Shown piece by piece: positions 8,959-17,207 of a stretch of DNA of 64,000 nucleotides. The DNA comes from CAWAYR01 sp050250875 (GTDB lineage Bacteria > Acidobacteriota > Vicinamibacteria > Vicinamibacterales > UBA2999): contig JBFWNV010000001.1 of the NCBI GenBank assembly GCA_050250875.1, positions 558,001 to 622,000 of the forward strand. The letters run 5' to 3'. The notes under the pieces were generated by a model. The model worked only from the letters and a program-made list of their open reading frames with translations, was not told the origin of the DNA and made no database searches. The translations under genes and the position numbers were made by a program. Every line of letters starts with the position of its first letter. The first letter of the stretch is position 1.

Positions 8959-10005
8959 ATGGCCGTCCGCACCGTGCTCGTCTGCGAAACGCAGGTGCCC
9001 CTCGTGCGCGGGGGGGCCGAGCTGCTGGTCCGCCAGCTGGTCGACGAACTGCGCGCCCGCGGCTTCGAGACCGACCGGGTGTCGGTGCCGTTCAAGTGGT
9101 ATCCGAAGCAGGAGATCCTGCCGCACGCGGCGGCCTGGGGCCTGCTCGATCTGAGCGAGAGCAACGGCCGGCCGATCGACATGGTGATCGCCACCAAGTT
9201 CCCGACCTACCTGGCCCGCCATCCGCGCAAGGTCTGCTGGCTCGTCCATCAGCACCGCGCCGCCTACGAACTGGCGGCCACCGCGTATTCGGACTTCGGC
9301 CACGAAGAGCTCGACGTCGCGCTGCGCGATCGGCTGATGGCGATCGACGAGCGCGCCCTGTCCGAATGCGTCGGCCGCTACACCATCTCGCGGACGGTGA
9401 CGGCGCGCCTGGCGCGCTTCAACGGCCTGTCGTCGACGCCGCTCTACCATCCGCCGCTGCTCGCCCCGCGGCTGACGCCGGGTCCGTACGGCGACTACGT
9501 CCTGTCGGTGGCCCGGCTCGAACAGAACAAGCGCGTCGATCTCGCCGTGCGCTCGGTCGCGACCTGGCCGGCGCCGCTCACCCTGATGGTGGTCGGCGAA
9601 GGCAGCCAGCGCCCGCGGGTCGAACGGGCGGCGGAGGAGGCCGGCGTCGGTCACCGCGTGCGCTTCCTCGGCGCGGTCGACGACCCGACGCTGCTCGAGC
9701 TCTACCGCGGCGCGCTCGCCGTGGTCTACGTGCCGTTCGACGAGGACTACGGGCTGGTCACCCTCGAGGGCTTCCTCGCCGCCAAGCCGGTCGTCACCGC
9801 CAGCGATTCCGGCGGCACCCTGGAGTTCGTCGAAGACGGCGTCACGGGCGTCGTGGTGGCGCCGACGCCCGAGGCAATCGGCGAGGCGGTGGGCCGGCTG
9901 CACGGCCGCCGGCAGGGGGCAGCCGCGCTCGGCGCGGCCGGACGCGAGCGGGCCGCCGCCATCACCTGGGACGCGGTGATCGACCGGCTGGTGGCCCATG
10001 GCTGA
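8959..10005 (+). CDS. Glycosyltransferase family 4 protein
   Basis: GT-B fold retaining glycosyltransferase of 348 residues that probably uses a nucleotide-sugar donor on a lipid- or protein-linked glycan. The N-terminal half has an acceptor-type loop (PLVRGGAELLVRQL). The C-terminal half has the donor-binding signature LSVARLEQNKR and the EX7E-like stretch FDEDYGLVTLEGF, where GT4 enzymes bind the nucleotide sugar. The ATG lies 14 bp after ychF, and the gene overlaps the next one by 8 bp, so it opens a six-gene glycan block. Donor and acceptor cannot be deduced. Confidence 0.85.
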   Translation: MAVRTVLVCETQVPLVRGGAELLVRQLVDELRARGFETDRVSVPFKWYPKQEILPHAAAWGLLDLSESNGRPIDMVIATKFPTYLARHPRKVCWLVHQHRAAYELAATAYSDFGHEELDVALRDRLMAIDERALSECVGRYTISRTVTARLARFNGLSSTPLYHPPLLAPRLTPGPYGDYVLSVARLEQNKRVDLAVRSVATWPAPLTLMVVGEGSQRPRVERAAEEAGVGHRVRFLGAVDDPTLLELYRGALAVVYVPFDEDYGLVTLEGFLAAKPVVTASDSGGTLEFVEDGVTGVVVAPTPEAIGEAVGRLHGRRQGAAALGAAGRERAAAITWDAVIDRLVAHG

Positions 10006-10756
10006 GCGGCGCGTCCTCATCCTCCTGCCGACCTACAACGAGCGCGAGAACCTGCCCGCCGTCGCGGCGCAGCTGCTGGCCCAACCGGGCCTCTCGGTGC
10101 TGGTGATCGACGACGGCTCGCCCGACGGCACCGGCCAGCTCGCCGACGAACTCGCCGCCGCCAGCGGCGGCCGGCTGTCGGTGCTGCACCGCACCGGCCG
10201 GCGCGGCCTCGGCCGCTCGTACCTCGACGGCATGCGCGCCGCCCTGGCCAGTGACGCCGAGCTGGTCTTCCAGATGGACGCCGACCTGTCGCACGACCCG
10301 AAGTACGTGCCCGACCTGATCGCCGCCGCCGCGCGCTACGACGTCGTGATCGGCTCGCGCTATCTGCAGGGCGTGAGCGTCGTCAACTGGCCGCTGCGCC
10401 GGCTGATCCTCAGCACCTTCGCCAACTGGTACGTGCGCACCATCACCGGCATGCGGGTGCGCGACTGCACGGCGGGATTCCGCTGCTGGCGGCGCGAAGC
10501 CATCGCCCGCCTGCCGCTCGACCGCATCGTCTCGGACGGCTATTCCTTCCAGGTCGAGACCCTGTTCCTGGCGCTCGAGGCCGGCGCCACGGTGGGCGAG
10601 GTGCCGATCATCTTCGTCGAGCGCCGGGTCGGCGCCTCGAAGATCTCCGGCGGCGTGATCCGCGAGTCGTTCTTCACGCCGTGGCGGATGGCGCTGCGGC
10701 GCCTGTTCGGGCACCGCCGCTCCGAGACCCCGCGCTACAATCCCCCAACGTCGTGA
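9998..10756 (+). CDS. Polyprenol-phosphate mannosyl/glucosyltransferase-like GT2
   Basis: A 252-residue GT2 enzyme resembling dolichol/polyprenol-phosphate mannose synthase. It has an N-terminal LLPTYNERENL, a VIDDGSPDGTG nucleotide site and the metal-binding QMDADLSHDP. The SDGYSFQVETL and VEVPIIFVERR-like segments are typical of DPMS homologues. No C-terminal membrane segments are visible. It would charge undecaprenyl phosphate with a sugar for use on the outer face of the membrane. Overlaps with neighbours at both ends indicate translational coupling. Confidence 0.86.
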   Translation: MAERRVLILLPTYNERENLPAVAAQLLAQPGLSVLVIDDGSPDGTGQLADELAAASGGRLSVLHRTGRRGLGRSYLDGMRAALASDAELVFQMDADLSHDPKYVPDLIAAAARYDVVIGSRYLQGVSVVNWPLRRLILSTFANWYVRTITGMRVRDCTAGFRCWRREAIARLPLDRIVSDGYSFQVETLFLALEAGATVGEVPIIFVERRVGASKISGGVIRESFFTPWRMALRRLFGHRRSETPRYNPPTS

Positions 10757-11532
10757 CCATCGCCGCGCCGCCCGCCGCCCCGAGCCTGAGCGTGTTCTTT
10801 CCCGCCTACAACGACAGCGGGACCATCGCCAGTCTGGTGATCCGGGCGCTGCACGTCGCCGCGACCCTGACCGCCGACTACGAGGTGATCGTCGTCAACG
10901 ACGGCAGCAGCGACGGCACCGGCGAGATTCTCGACGAGCTCACCCGCGTCTACCCCGAGCACTTCCGGGTGGTCCATCACGCGGTCAACCGCGGCTACGG
11001 CGGGGCGCTGCGCTCGGGCTTCGCCGCCGCGACCAAGGACCTGGTGTTCTATACCGACGGCGACGCCCAGTACGACCCGGGCGAGCTGACGCTGCTGTGG
11101 CAGGCGATGCGGCCCGACGTCGACTGGGTGAACGGCTGGAAGATCAGCCGCTCCGATCCGCTGCACCGCATCGTCATCGGCCGCGTCTATCACCACACCG
11201 TGAAGCTGCTGTTCGGCCTGAAGGTCCGCGACGTCGACTGCGACTTCCGGCTGATGCGGCGGCGGATGTTCGACGTGGTGCGGCTCGAGAAGAACAGCGG
11301 CGTCATCTGCCTGGAGATGATGAAGAAGTTCAAGGACGCCGGCTTCCGCGTCGCCGAGGTGCCGGTGCACCACTACCACCGCGCCCACGGCAAGTCGCAG
11401 TTCTTCAACTTCCCGCGCATCGCCCGCACCGGCGTCGACGTGCTCAAGCTGTGGTGGGCGCTGGTGGTCCGCCACGAGCACCTCGCCGCGCCGGCGCCCG
11501 GCCGCGCCGGCGCGGAGCGGACCCGGCCGTGA
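10753..11532 (+). CDS. Glycosyltransferase family 2 protein
   Basis: A 259-residue GT2 protein. The GTG start overlaps the stop of the preceding gene (GTGA); the open frame continues upstream but only as a shadow of that gene. Motifs are SVFFPAYNDSGTI, VVNDGSSDGTGE and the DXD-like YTDGDAQYDPGEL. A later VRDVDCDFRLMRR matches GT2 enzymes acting on polyprenyl phosphates. It is the second GT2 in a row, so the two may supply different polyprenyl-phosphate sugars. There is no obvious transmembrane tail. Confidence 0.83.
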   Translation: MTIAAPPAAPSLSVFFPAYNDSGTIASLVIRALHVAATLTADYEVIVVNDGSSDGTGEILDELTRVYPEHFRVVHHAVNRGYGGALRSGFAAATKDLVFYTDGDAQYDPGELTLLWQAMRPDVDWVNGWKISRSDPLHRIVIGRVYHHTVKLLFGLKVRDVDCDFRLMRRRMFDVVRLEKNSGVICLEMMKKFKDAGFRVAEVPVHHYHRAHGKSQFFNFPRIARTGVDVLKLWWALVVRHEHLAAPAPGRAGAERTRP

Positions 11533-12566
11533 GCGGCGGGTTCTACCGCGGCCGCCGGGTGATGATCACCGGCGGGCTCGGCTTCATCGGCAGCAACCTG
11601 GCGATCCGGCTCGTCGAGCTCGGCGCCGACGTGCTGCTGGTCGATTCGCTCATCCCCGACGCCGGGGGAAACCTCGCCAACATCGAGCCGGTCAAGGACC
11701 GGCTGCGCGTCAACGTCGCCGACATCCGCCAGGCCAGCACGATGAACTGGCTGGTGCGCGGCCAGGACGTGATCTTCAACCTGGCCGGGCAGGTCAGCCA
11801 CATCGACAGCATGCGCGACCCGCACACCGACCTCGAGGTGAACTGCCGGGCCCAGCTCACGCTGCTCGAGGCCTGCCGCCACCACAACCCCGGCGCCAAG
11901 GTGGTGTTCGCCGGCACCCGCCAGGTCTACGGTCGTCCCGACGCCCTGCCGGTCACCGAGCAGCACCTGGTCCGGCCGACCGACGTCAACGGCATCAACA
12001 AGGTGGCCGGCGAGTACTACCATCTCGTCTACAACAACGTCTTCGGCGTGCGCGCCTGCTCGCTGCGGCTGACCAACGTCTACGGACCGCGGCAGCTGAT
12101 CCGCCACAACCGCCAGGGGTTCATCGGCTGGTTCATCCGCCTCGCCCTCGACCGGCGTGAGATCCAGGTCTTCGGCGACGGCTCGCAGGTCCGCGACTTC
12201 GTCTACGTCGACGACGTCGCCGACGCCTTCCTGCGCGCCGGCGCCACCGACGCCGTCAACGGCGAGGTCTTCAACGTCGGCGGCAACGAGCACTGGACGC
12301 ACGGCGATCTGGTGGCGCTGCTGGTGTCGCTCTCGCCCGGGGCGACGTTCCGCTTCGTCGAGTGGCCGGCCGAGAAGAAGGTCATCGACATCGGCAGCTT
12401 CTACGCCGACTCGTCGAAGTTCCGCGCCGCCACCGGCTGGACGCCGGCGGTCCGCCTCGGCGAGGGCCTCGAGCGCACGCTGGCGTTCTACCGCGCGCAC
12501 TACGACGACTACGTCGTGCCCGAAGCGCGGCGCCACGATCGGCGCGGCCAGGAGACCCCGTCGTGA
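11529..12566 (+). CDS. NAD-dependent epimerase/dehydratase (extended SDR), Asn in place of catalytic Tyr
   Basis: A 345-residue extended SDR acting on a nucleotide sugar. The Rossmann motif GGLGFIGS is at residues ~13-20, and the substrate-side GTRQVYGRP is present. Where YxxxK is expected the sequence is NGINK, so the general-base tyrosine is asparagine while the lysine is kept. Conserved downstream elements (LTNVYGPRQ, FGDGSQVRDFVYVDDV) argue for a real NDP-sugar enzyme. The GTG start overlaps the previous stop, and the 3' end overlaps the aminotransferase GTG. Exact substrate unknown. Confidence 0.82.
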   Translation: MSGGFYRGRRVMITGGLGFIGSNLAIRLVELGADVLLVDSLIPDAGGNLANIEPVKDRLRVNVADIRQASTMNWLVRGQDVIFNLAGQVSHIDSMRDPHTDLEVNCRAQLTLLEACRHHNPGAKVVFAGTRQVYGRPDALPVTEQHLVRPTDVNGINKVAGEYYHLVYNNVFGVRACSLRLTNVYGPRQLIRHNRQGFIGWFIRLALDRREIQVFGDGSQVRDFVYVDDVADAFLRAGATDAVNGEVFNVGGNEHWTHGDLVALLVSLSPGATFRFVEWPAEKKVIDIGSFYADSSKFRAATGWTPAVRLGEGLERTLAFYRAHYDDYVVPEARRHDRRGQETPS

Positions 12567-13663
12567 CCACGGCAGCGATCCGCGTGCCCTTCAACGTGCT
12601 GCGGCCGGGCGAGGATCGGGCGGCGATCGAAGCGGCGATCGCCCGCGTCCTCGACAGCGGCTGGTTCGTGCTCGGCCCCGAGGTGGCGGCCTTCGAGAGC
12701 GAATTCGCCGCCGCGGCCGGCGCCCGCCACGCCGTCGGCGTCAACACCGGCACCGACGCCATCGCGCTGGCGCTGCGCGGGCTCGGCATCGGCCCGGGCG
12801 ACGAGGTGATCACCTCGCCGCTGTCGGCCGCCTACTCGGCGCTGGCGATCGACATGACCGGCGCCCGGCCGGTCTTCGCCGATCTCGATCCGGCGCGGCT
12901 CACGCTCGACCCGCGGGCGGTCGCCGCGGCGGTGACGCCGCGCACCCGGGCGGTGCTGCCGGTGCACCTCTACGGCCAGGCCGCCGACATGGACGGCATC
13001 GCCGCCGTCGCCGCCGCCCACCGCCTCGCCGTGGTCGAGGACGCCTGCCAGGCGCACGGCGCGACCGTGGCCGGCCGGCCGGTGGGCCGCGGCTCGGCAG
13101 CCGCCGCGTTCAGCTTCTACCCCACCAAGAACCTCGGCGCGCTCGGCGACGGCGGCGCGGTGACGACCGACGATCCGGCGCTGGCCGAGCGGGTCCGGCG
13201 GCTGCGCAACGGCGGCCAGTCGAGCCGCTACCACCACGACGAGACCGGCGTGAACAGCCGGCTCGACGAACTGCAGGCGGCGATCCTGCGCGCCCGCCTG
13301 CCGCGGCTCGCCGCCGCCACCGCGGCCCGCCGCCGCCTCGCCGCGCGCTATCGCAGTGCCCTGGCCGGCGCCGCGGTCACGGTGCCGGCCGAGCACGATC
13401 CGGGGCACGTGTACCATCTGTTCCCGGTGCTGACCGGCGAACGCGATCGATTCCAGGCGCATCTCGCCGCGCACGGCATCGAGACCCTGGTCCACTACCC
13501 GGTGCCGATTCCGCGACAGCCCGCGGCGCGCTCGTGGTCGCCGGCGCCGTGCCCACTGGCCAACGAGGTGTGCGACCGGGTGGTGTCGCTGCCCCTGTAT
13601 CCTTCGCTGGCCGACGGCGCGCAGGACGACGTCGTCCGCGCCGTGCTGGCGTTTTCGAGGTGA
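12563..13663 (+). CDS. DegT/DnrJ/EryC1/StrS sugar aminotransferase
   Basis: PLP-dependent aminotransferase (366 residues) that converts a keto-sugar nucleotide into an amino sugar. Seen are VNTGTDAIALALR at the cofactor phosphate site, VEDACQAHG with the PLP-ring aspartate, SFYPTKNLGALGDGG with the Schiff-base lysine, and the family element SRLDELQAAIL. The GTG start overlaps the preceding SDR stop (GTGA). With SDRs on both sides, the block probably makes an amino-deoxy sugar nucleotide for the glycosyltransferases upstream. Confidence 0.9.
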   Translation: MTTAAIRVPFNVLRPGEDRAAIEAAIARVLDSGWFVLGPEVAAFESEFAAAAGARHAVGVNTGTDAIALALRGLGIGPGDEVITSPLSAAYSALAIDMTGARPVFADLDPARLTLDPRAVAAAVTPRTRAVLPVHLYGQAADMDGIAAVAAAHRLAVVEDACQAHGATVAGRPVGRGSAAAAFSFYPTKNLGALGDGGAVTTDDPALAERVRRLRNGGQSSRYHHDETGVNSRLDELQAAILRARLPRLAAATAARRRLAARYRSALAGAAVTVPAEHDPGHVYHLFPVLTGERDRFQAHLAAHGIETLVHYPVPIPRQPAARSWSPAPCPLANEVCDRVVSLPLYPSLADGAQDDVVRAVLAFSR

Positions 13664-13667
13664 AGAC

Positions 13668-14636
13668 GTGCCCAAGCGTGTGCTGATCACGGGAGGCGCC
13701 GGTTTCGTCGGCTCCCATCTGGCCGAGGCGCTACTCGACGCCGGCCACCGCGTCCAGGTCATCGACGACCTGTCGACCGGCACCATCGACAACGTCGTCC
13801 ATCTCAAGCCCCACCCGAAGTTCAGCTACGTGATCGACACCGTGTTCAACGAGTCGCTCACCGCCGAACTGGTCGATGCCGCCGACGTCGTCTTCCACCT
13901 CGCCGCCGCGGTCGGCGTGAAGCTCATCGTCGAGCGCCCGGTGCACACCATCGAGACCAACGTGCACGGCACCGAAGTGGTGCTGCGCCACGCCGTGAAG
14001 AAGCGGAAGCTGGTGTTCATGGCCTCGACCTCGGAGGTCTACGGCAAGAGCGCCGACGTGCCGTTCCGCGAGGACGCCGACCTGGTGCTCGGCGCGACGA
14101 CGCGGCATCGCTGGGCCTACGCCTGCAGCAAGATGCTCGACGAGTTCCACGCCCTCGCCTACCACAAGGAGCGAAAGCTCCCGGTCGTGGTGTTCCGCCT
14201 GTTCAACACCGTCGGCCCGCGGCAGACCGGCCAGTACGGCATGGTGCTGCCGACCTTCGTCCGCCAGGCGCTCGCCGGCGAGCCGATCACCGTGTTCGGT
14301 GACGGCACGCAGAGCCGCAGTTTCACCTACGTCGGCGACGTCGTCCGGGCGCTGCTGGCGCTCATGGACGAGCCGGCGGCGATCGGCCAGGTGCTCAATA
14401 TCGGCAACGTCGAGGAAGTGACCATCCGCGGGCTCGCCGAGCGGGTGCGCGCCGCCGCCGGTTCCCGGTCGGAGATCGTCACCATTCCCTACGACCAGGC
14501 CTACGAATCGGGCTTCGAGGACATGCCGCGGCGGGTGCCGGACCTGACCAGGATCCGGGCCCTGATCGGCTATGAGCCGGCGGTCGGGCTCGACCAGATC
14601 ATCCAGCACGTCCTGGCCGATTTCCGTTCCCGCTGA
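13668..14636 (+). CDS. NAD-dependent epimerase/dehydratase (UDP-glucose 4-epimerase or UXS-like SDR)
   Basis: A 322-residue extended SDR with an intact active site: GGAGFVGS near residue 9, STSEVYG with the serine, and YACSK with the Tyr-Lys pair. VFRLFNTVGPRQ and FGDGTQSRSFTYVGDVV are typical of UDP-glucuronate decarboxylases and 4-epimerases. The GTG start is four bases after the aminotransferase. It completes the sugar-nucleotide trio, and substrate identity is open. A new promoter follows for the next gene. Confidence 0.87.
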   Translation: MPKRVLITGGAGFVGSHLAEALLDAGHRVQVIDDLSTGTIDNVVHLKPHPKFSYVIDTVFNESLTAELVDAADVVFHLAAAVGVKLIVERPVHTIETNVHGTEVVLRHAVKKRKLVFMASTSEVYGKSADVPFREDADLVLGATTRHRWAYACSKMLDEFHALAYHKERKLPVVVFRLFNTVGPRQTGQYGMVLPTFVRQALAGEPITVFGDGTQSRSFTYVGDVVRALLALMDEPAAIGQVLNIGNVEEVTIRGLAERVRAAAGSRSEIVTIPYDQAYESGFEDMPRRVPDLTRIRALIGYEPAVGLDQIIQHVLADFRSR

Positions 14637-14674
14637 GCCGCCGGCGTCGGGCCCCGCCGGCCCGGTCCGCTTGC

Positions 14675-14680
14675 TATACT
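14675..14680 (+). promoter_or_regulatory. -10 element, leaderless promoter
   Basis: TATACT preceded by TGC (extended -10). The ATG at 14687 begins six bases after the hexamer, so transcription would start at the start codon. No SD sequence is present. Confidence 0.6.
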
Positions 14681-14686
14681 GACGGC

Positions 14687-15472
14687 ATGGCCCGGGCCCT
14701 CCTGACCGCGCTCGTGGTGCTGGCGGCGCTGCCGGCGGCGGCGCAGCCGTTGAGCCTGCAGATTCGCGACGGACTCGTCACGATGACGGCCTCCGGCGTG
14801 CCCGTCCGTCAGGTGCTGGCCGAGTGGGCGCGCGTCGGCGGCACCCGCGTCGTCGGCGCCGAACGCGTCACCGGCCCGCCGCTCACACTGACCCTCGAGA
14901 ACGTGCCCGAAGCGAAGGCGCTCGACATCATCCTGCGCGGCGCCGCCGGATACGTCGCGGCGGCGCGCGCCGTGCCGGGCAGCGGCTCGTCGAGCTACGA
15001 CCGGATCCTCGTCCTGGCCACCAGTGCACCGCCGGCGGCGGCAGCCGCGGCACCGCGCCCCGGTGGCGGGCGGTTCACGAACACTCCGGTTGCAGAAGGG
15101 CCGGAGGTCGTCGAGCCCCAGCCCGAGGTCAACGACACTCCCGACATGCCCTTGGCCGATCCATCGCAGAACCCGTTCGCCGCGGCGTTCGGGCAGCCGG
15201 GCGTCGCGCAGCCCTTCGGCCAGCCGGTGCCGTTCGGGCAGCCGGCGTTCGGCCAGCCGGGCCAGGCGATGCCCTTCGGCCAGCCGGCCGGCGCCACGCC
15301 GTTCGGCGTGCCGATGGCTCCGAACGGCAACGGCCTGTTCGTGCCGCTGCCGCAGCAGCCGCCGGCGCCGGCGGCGCCGGGCTTCTTCGGCGTCCAGGGT
15401 TCGTCGACGCCAGGCGTCATCCAGCAGGCGCCGCAGCCGCAGGGCCAGCAGCGCCCGCGGCCGCAGGGCTGA
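14687..15472 (+). CDS. Secreted STN-like protein with PFGQP repeats
   Basis: Not a recognised named gene. A 261-residue product has a clear signal peptide (ALLTALVVLAALPAAAQ). A ~90-residue domain follows that resembles the secretin/TonB short N-terminal fold (VPVRQVLAEWARVGGTRVV; VPEAKALDIILRGAAGYV). The C-terminal half is low complexity, with five copies of a (P)FGQP unit at about 165-205 and a proline/glutamine-rich tail. The first domain suggests a periplasmic adaptor that binds a secretin or surface partner. It has its own promoter directly after the sugar block. Confidence 0.65.
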   Translation: MARALLTALVVLAALPAAAQPLSLQIRDGLVTMTASGVPVRQVLAEWARVGGTRVVGAERVTGPPLTLTLENVPEAKALDIILRGAAGYVAAARAVPGSGSSSYDRILVLATSAPPAAAAAAPRPGGGRFTNTPVAEGPEVVEPQPEVNDTPDMPLADPSQNPFAAAFGQPGVAQPFGQPVPFGQPAFGQPGQAMPFGQPAGATPFGVPMAPNGNGLFVPLPQQPPAPAAPGFFGVQGSSTPGVIQQAPQPQGQQRPRPQG

Positions 15473-15521
15473 GCTCAATCCGCTGAACACGCACGCCATG
15501 GCGTCTCCCCGCTAGCCCGGC

Positions 15522-16559
15522 ATGGCCGCGCTGGATCGCTATCGCACCGACGACCGCCGGGCCCTCGAGCAGCTGTACCGGCGCGTACTGGGTCCCGAGG
15601 CGGTCGAGCGGCTCCAGCTCACCTGGCAGTGGGAGCGGCGGCAGAGCCCGGCGGCGCGATTCGGCGCGCCGTGGCTGGTGCGCGAGGGCACGGCGGTCAT
15701 CGGCGCCTGCAGCGCGATGCCGGTGGCGATCGCGGTCGGCGGCAAGGACGCGACCGGAGCGTGGCTGGCCGACCCGGTGGTCGCCGCCGAACGCGATGCG
15801 CAGGGCGTGCACGAGCAACTGCTGCGGGCGTGGCATCGGGAGACCGACGTGACCCTCGCCGCCGGCATCGCCGACTCGACCCGCGCCGTCCTCGACCGGC
15901 TGCGCGTGCCGCGGGCGGTGCCGGTGCCGTGCGTGGTCAAGCCGCTCAGCCGCCGGGCGCTCCGCCGTCCCGACTGGCCGCAACCGGTGAACCGCCTGGT
16001 GTCGGCGGTGACCCTGCCGTTCGTCAAGGTCGTGGCCCGTCAGCGCCCGCTGCGCGAGTCGGTCGAGGTGGTGGCCCGGCTCGACGCCAGCGCCGACGCG
16101 CTGTGGGCGCAGGCGGCGGCGAAGCTGACCCTGGCCGTGCGCCGCGACGCCGCCTACGTGAACTGGCGGTTCACCCGGGCGCCGCACGCCCGCTACGCGC
16201 TGGCGGTGCTGCGCCGCAACGACGTCGTCGCCGGCTACGTCGTCTACCGCCACGCGCACGAGCCGCGCGGCCGCGTCACCCATCTGGTCGACTTCCTGGC
16301 CGTGCCCGGCGACGACCGGGCGGTGAAGACGCTGCTGCGCTGGGTCGACCGCGAGGCCCGGGCCGCCGACTCTGACAAGATCCGCTGCCATGTCCTGCAC
16401 GCCGGCTTCCGCAAGGTGCTGCGCCGCTCGGGCTACTTCCGCGTCCGCCCGACGATCGCCCTGTCGGTGAAGGTCAACGACCCGGCGATCCGGCGGACGT
16501 TCTACGACACCACCGCCGACTGGCACTTCACGCTGGGCGACGGTCCGATCGATCATTAG
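15522..16559 (+). CDS. GNAT-like acyltransferase family protein
   Basis: A 345-residue soluble protein. An N-terminal acetyltransferase-like half (LDRYRTDDRRALEQLYRRV; AVIGACSAMPVAIAVGGK) and a second half (YVNWRFTRAPHARYALAVL; VAGYVVYRHAHEPRGR) resemble GNAT-superfamily proteins encoded in polysaccharide clusters. It may acylate a sugar or sugar-linked amino group. This fits its place after the amino-sugar genes, but substrate and activity are inferred. The ATG at 15522 is used; the 49 bp upstream contain no clear SD. Confidence 0.6.
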   Translation: MAALDRYRTDDRRALEQLYRRVLGPEAVERLQLTWQWERRQSPAARFGAPWLVREGTAVIGACSAMPVAIAVGGKDATGAWLADPVVAAERDAQGVHEQLLRAWHRETDVTLAAGIADSTRAVLDRLRVPRAVPVPCVVKPLSRRALRRPDWPQPVNRLVSAVTLPFVKVVARQRPLRESVEVVARLDASADALWAQAAAKLTLAVRRDAAYVNWRFTRAPHARYALAVLRRNDVVAGYVVYRHAHEPRGRVTHLVDFLAVPGDDRAVKTLLRWVDREARAADSDKIRCHVLHAGFRKVLRRSGYFRVRPTIALSVKVNDPAIRRTFYDTTADWHFTLGDGPIDH

Positions 16560-16574
16560 CCTCAGCCTTCCAGG

Positions 16575-17030
16575 ATGCCCATGTCCCTCACCGACACGAT
16601 CACCGCCGACATCGCCGCGGCGATGAAGGCCAAGGACGCCGCCCGGCTCACCGCCCTGCGGATGCTCAAGACGGCGCTCACCACCAGGAGCATCGAGAAG
16701 GGTCGCGCCCTGGAGCCGGCCGAAGACCTGCAGGTGGTCGCCGCGCTGGTCAAGCAGCGGCGCGACTCGATCGAGCAGTTCGAAGCGGCCGGGCGCGACG
16801 AGCTGGCGGCGAAGGAGCGCGCCGAGATCGCCATCCTCGAGACCTATCAGCCGCCGGCCGCCAGCGACGACGATCTCGCGGCCGCGGTGGATCAGGCCAT
16901 CGCCGCCACCGGCGCGGTCTCAGCGAAGGACATGGGCAGGGTGATGAAGGCGGTGATGGCCACGCTGGCCGGCAAGACCGTCGACGGCCGCCGCGTGAAC
17001 GAGCTCGTGCGCGCCCGCCTCGCGTCCTGA
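16575..17030 (+). CDS. yqeY: GatB/YqeY domain protein
   Basis: A 151-residue YqeY-family protein, helical and cytosolic, homologous to the C-terminal tRNA-binding domain of GatB. Family features include LTALRMLKTALT near the start, the RRDSIEQFEAAGR helix and the C-terminal KDMGRVMKAVMATLAG and DGRRVNELVRARL. A second ATG two codons in is an alternative start. Its role is unproven in most bacteria; links to tRNA amidation are proposed. It lies 15 bp after the GNAT-like gene, and a terminator follows. Confidence 0.9.
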   Translation: MPMSLTDTITADIAAAMKAKDAARLTALRMLKTALTTRSIEKGRALEPAEDLQVVAALVKQRRDSIEQFEAAGRDELAAKERAEIAILETYQPPAASDDDLAAAVDQAIAATGAVSAKDMGRVMKAVMATLAGKTVDGRRVNELVRARLAS

Positions 17031-17069
17031 TCGCGGCAAAACCTTTTGCGCGGTCGCGCCGTCTATATC

Positions 17070-17141
17070 GACTGAAAGGCCTAGTCAGCCTCTCACCATC
17101 CTCCTCGGGCTCCCACCGAACGGTCGGAGCCCGATTTTTTT
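17070..17141 (+). ncRNA. Candidate C-rich small RNA or 3' UTR
   Basis: Between yqeY and murJ there is a small GACT/AGTC hairpin (17070-17086), then an unpaired pyrimidine run containing CCTCCTC (17100-17105), then a strong terminator. CCTCC is complementary to the SD sequence, as in some C-rich regulatory RNAs. A possible -10 (TATATC, 17064-17069) precedes it but no -35 is seen. It may equally be the 3' UTR of yqeY. Confidence 0.3.
17106..17141 (+). terminator. Rho-independent terminator
   Basis: An 8-bp perfect stem CGGGCTCC/GGAGCCCG (17106-17113 with 17126-17133) is closed by a 12-nt loop and followed by A then seven Ts. It ends the transcription unit that includes yqeY. Confidence 0.9.
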
Positions 17142-17207
17142 GGCCGTCCGGTTCCGGGACGGTGTGCGATTCCGGTTCGAGACCGCGTGCTACGCTTCCC
17201 CGCGTCC

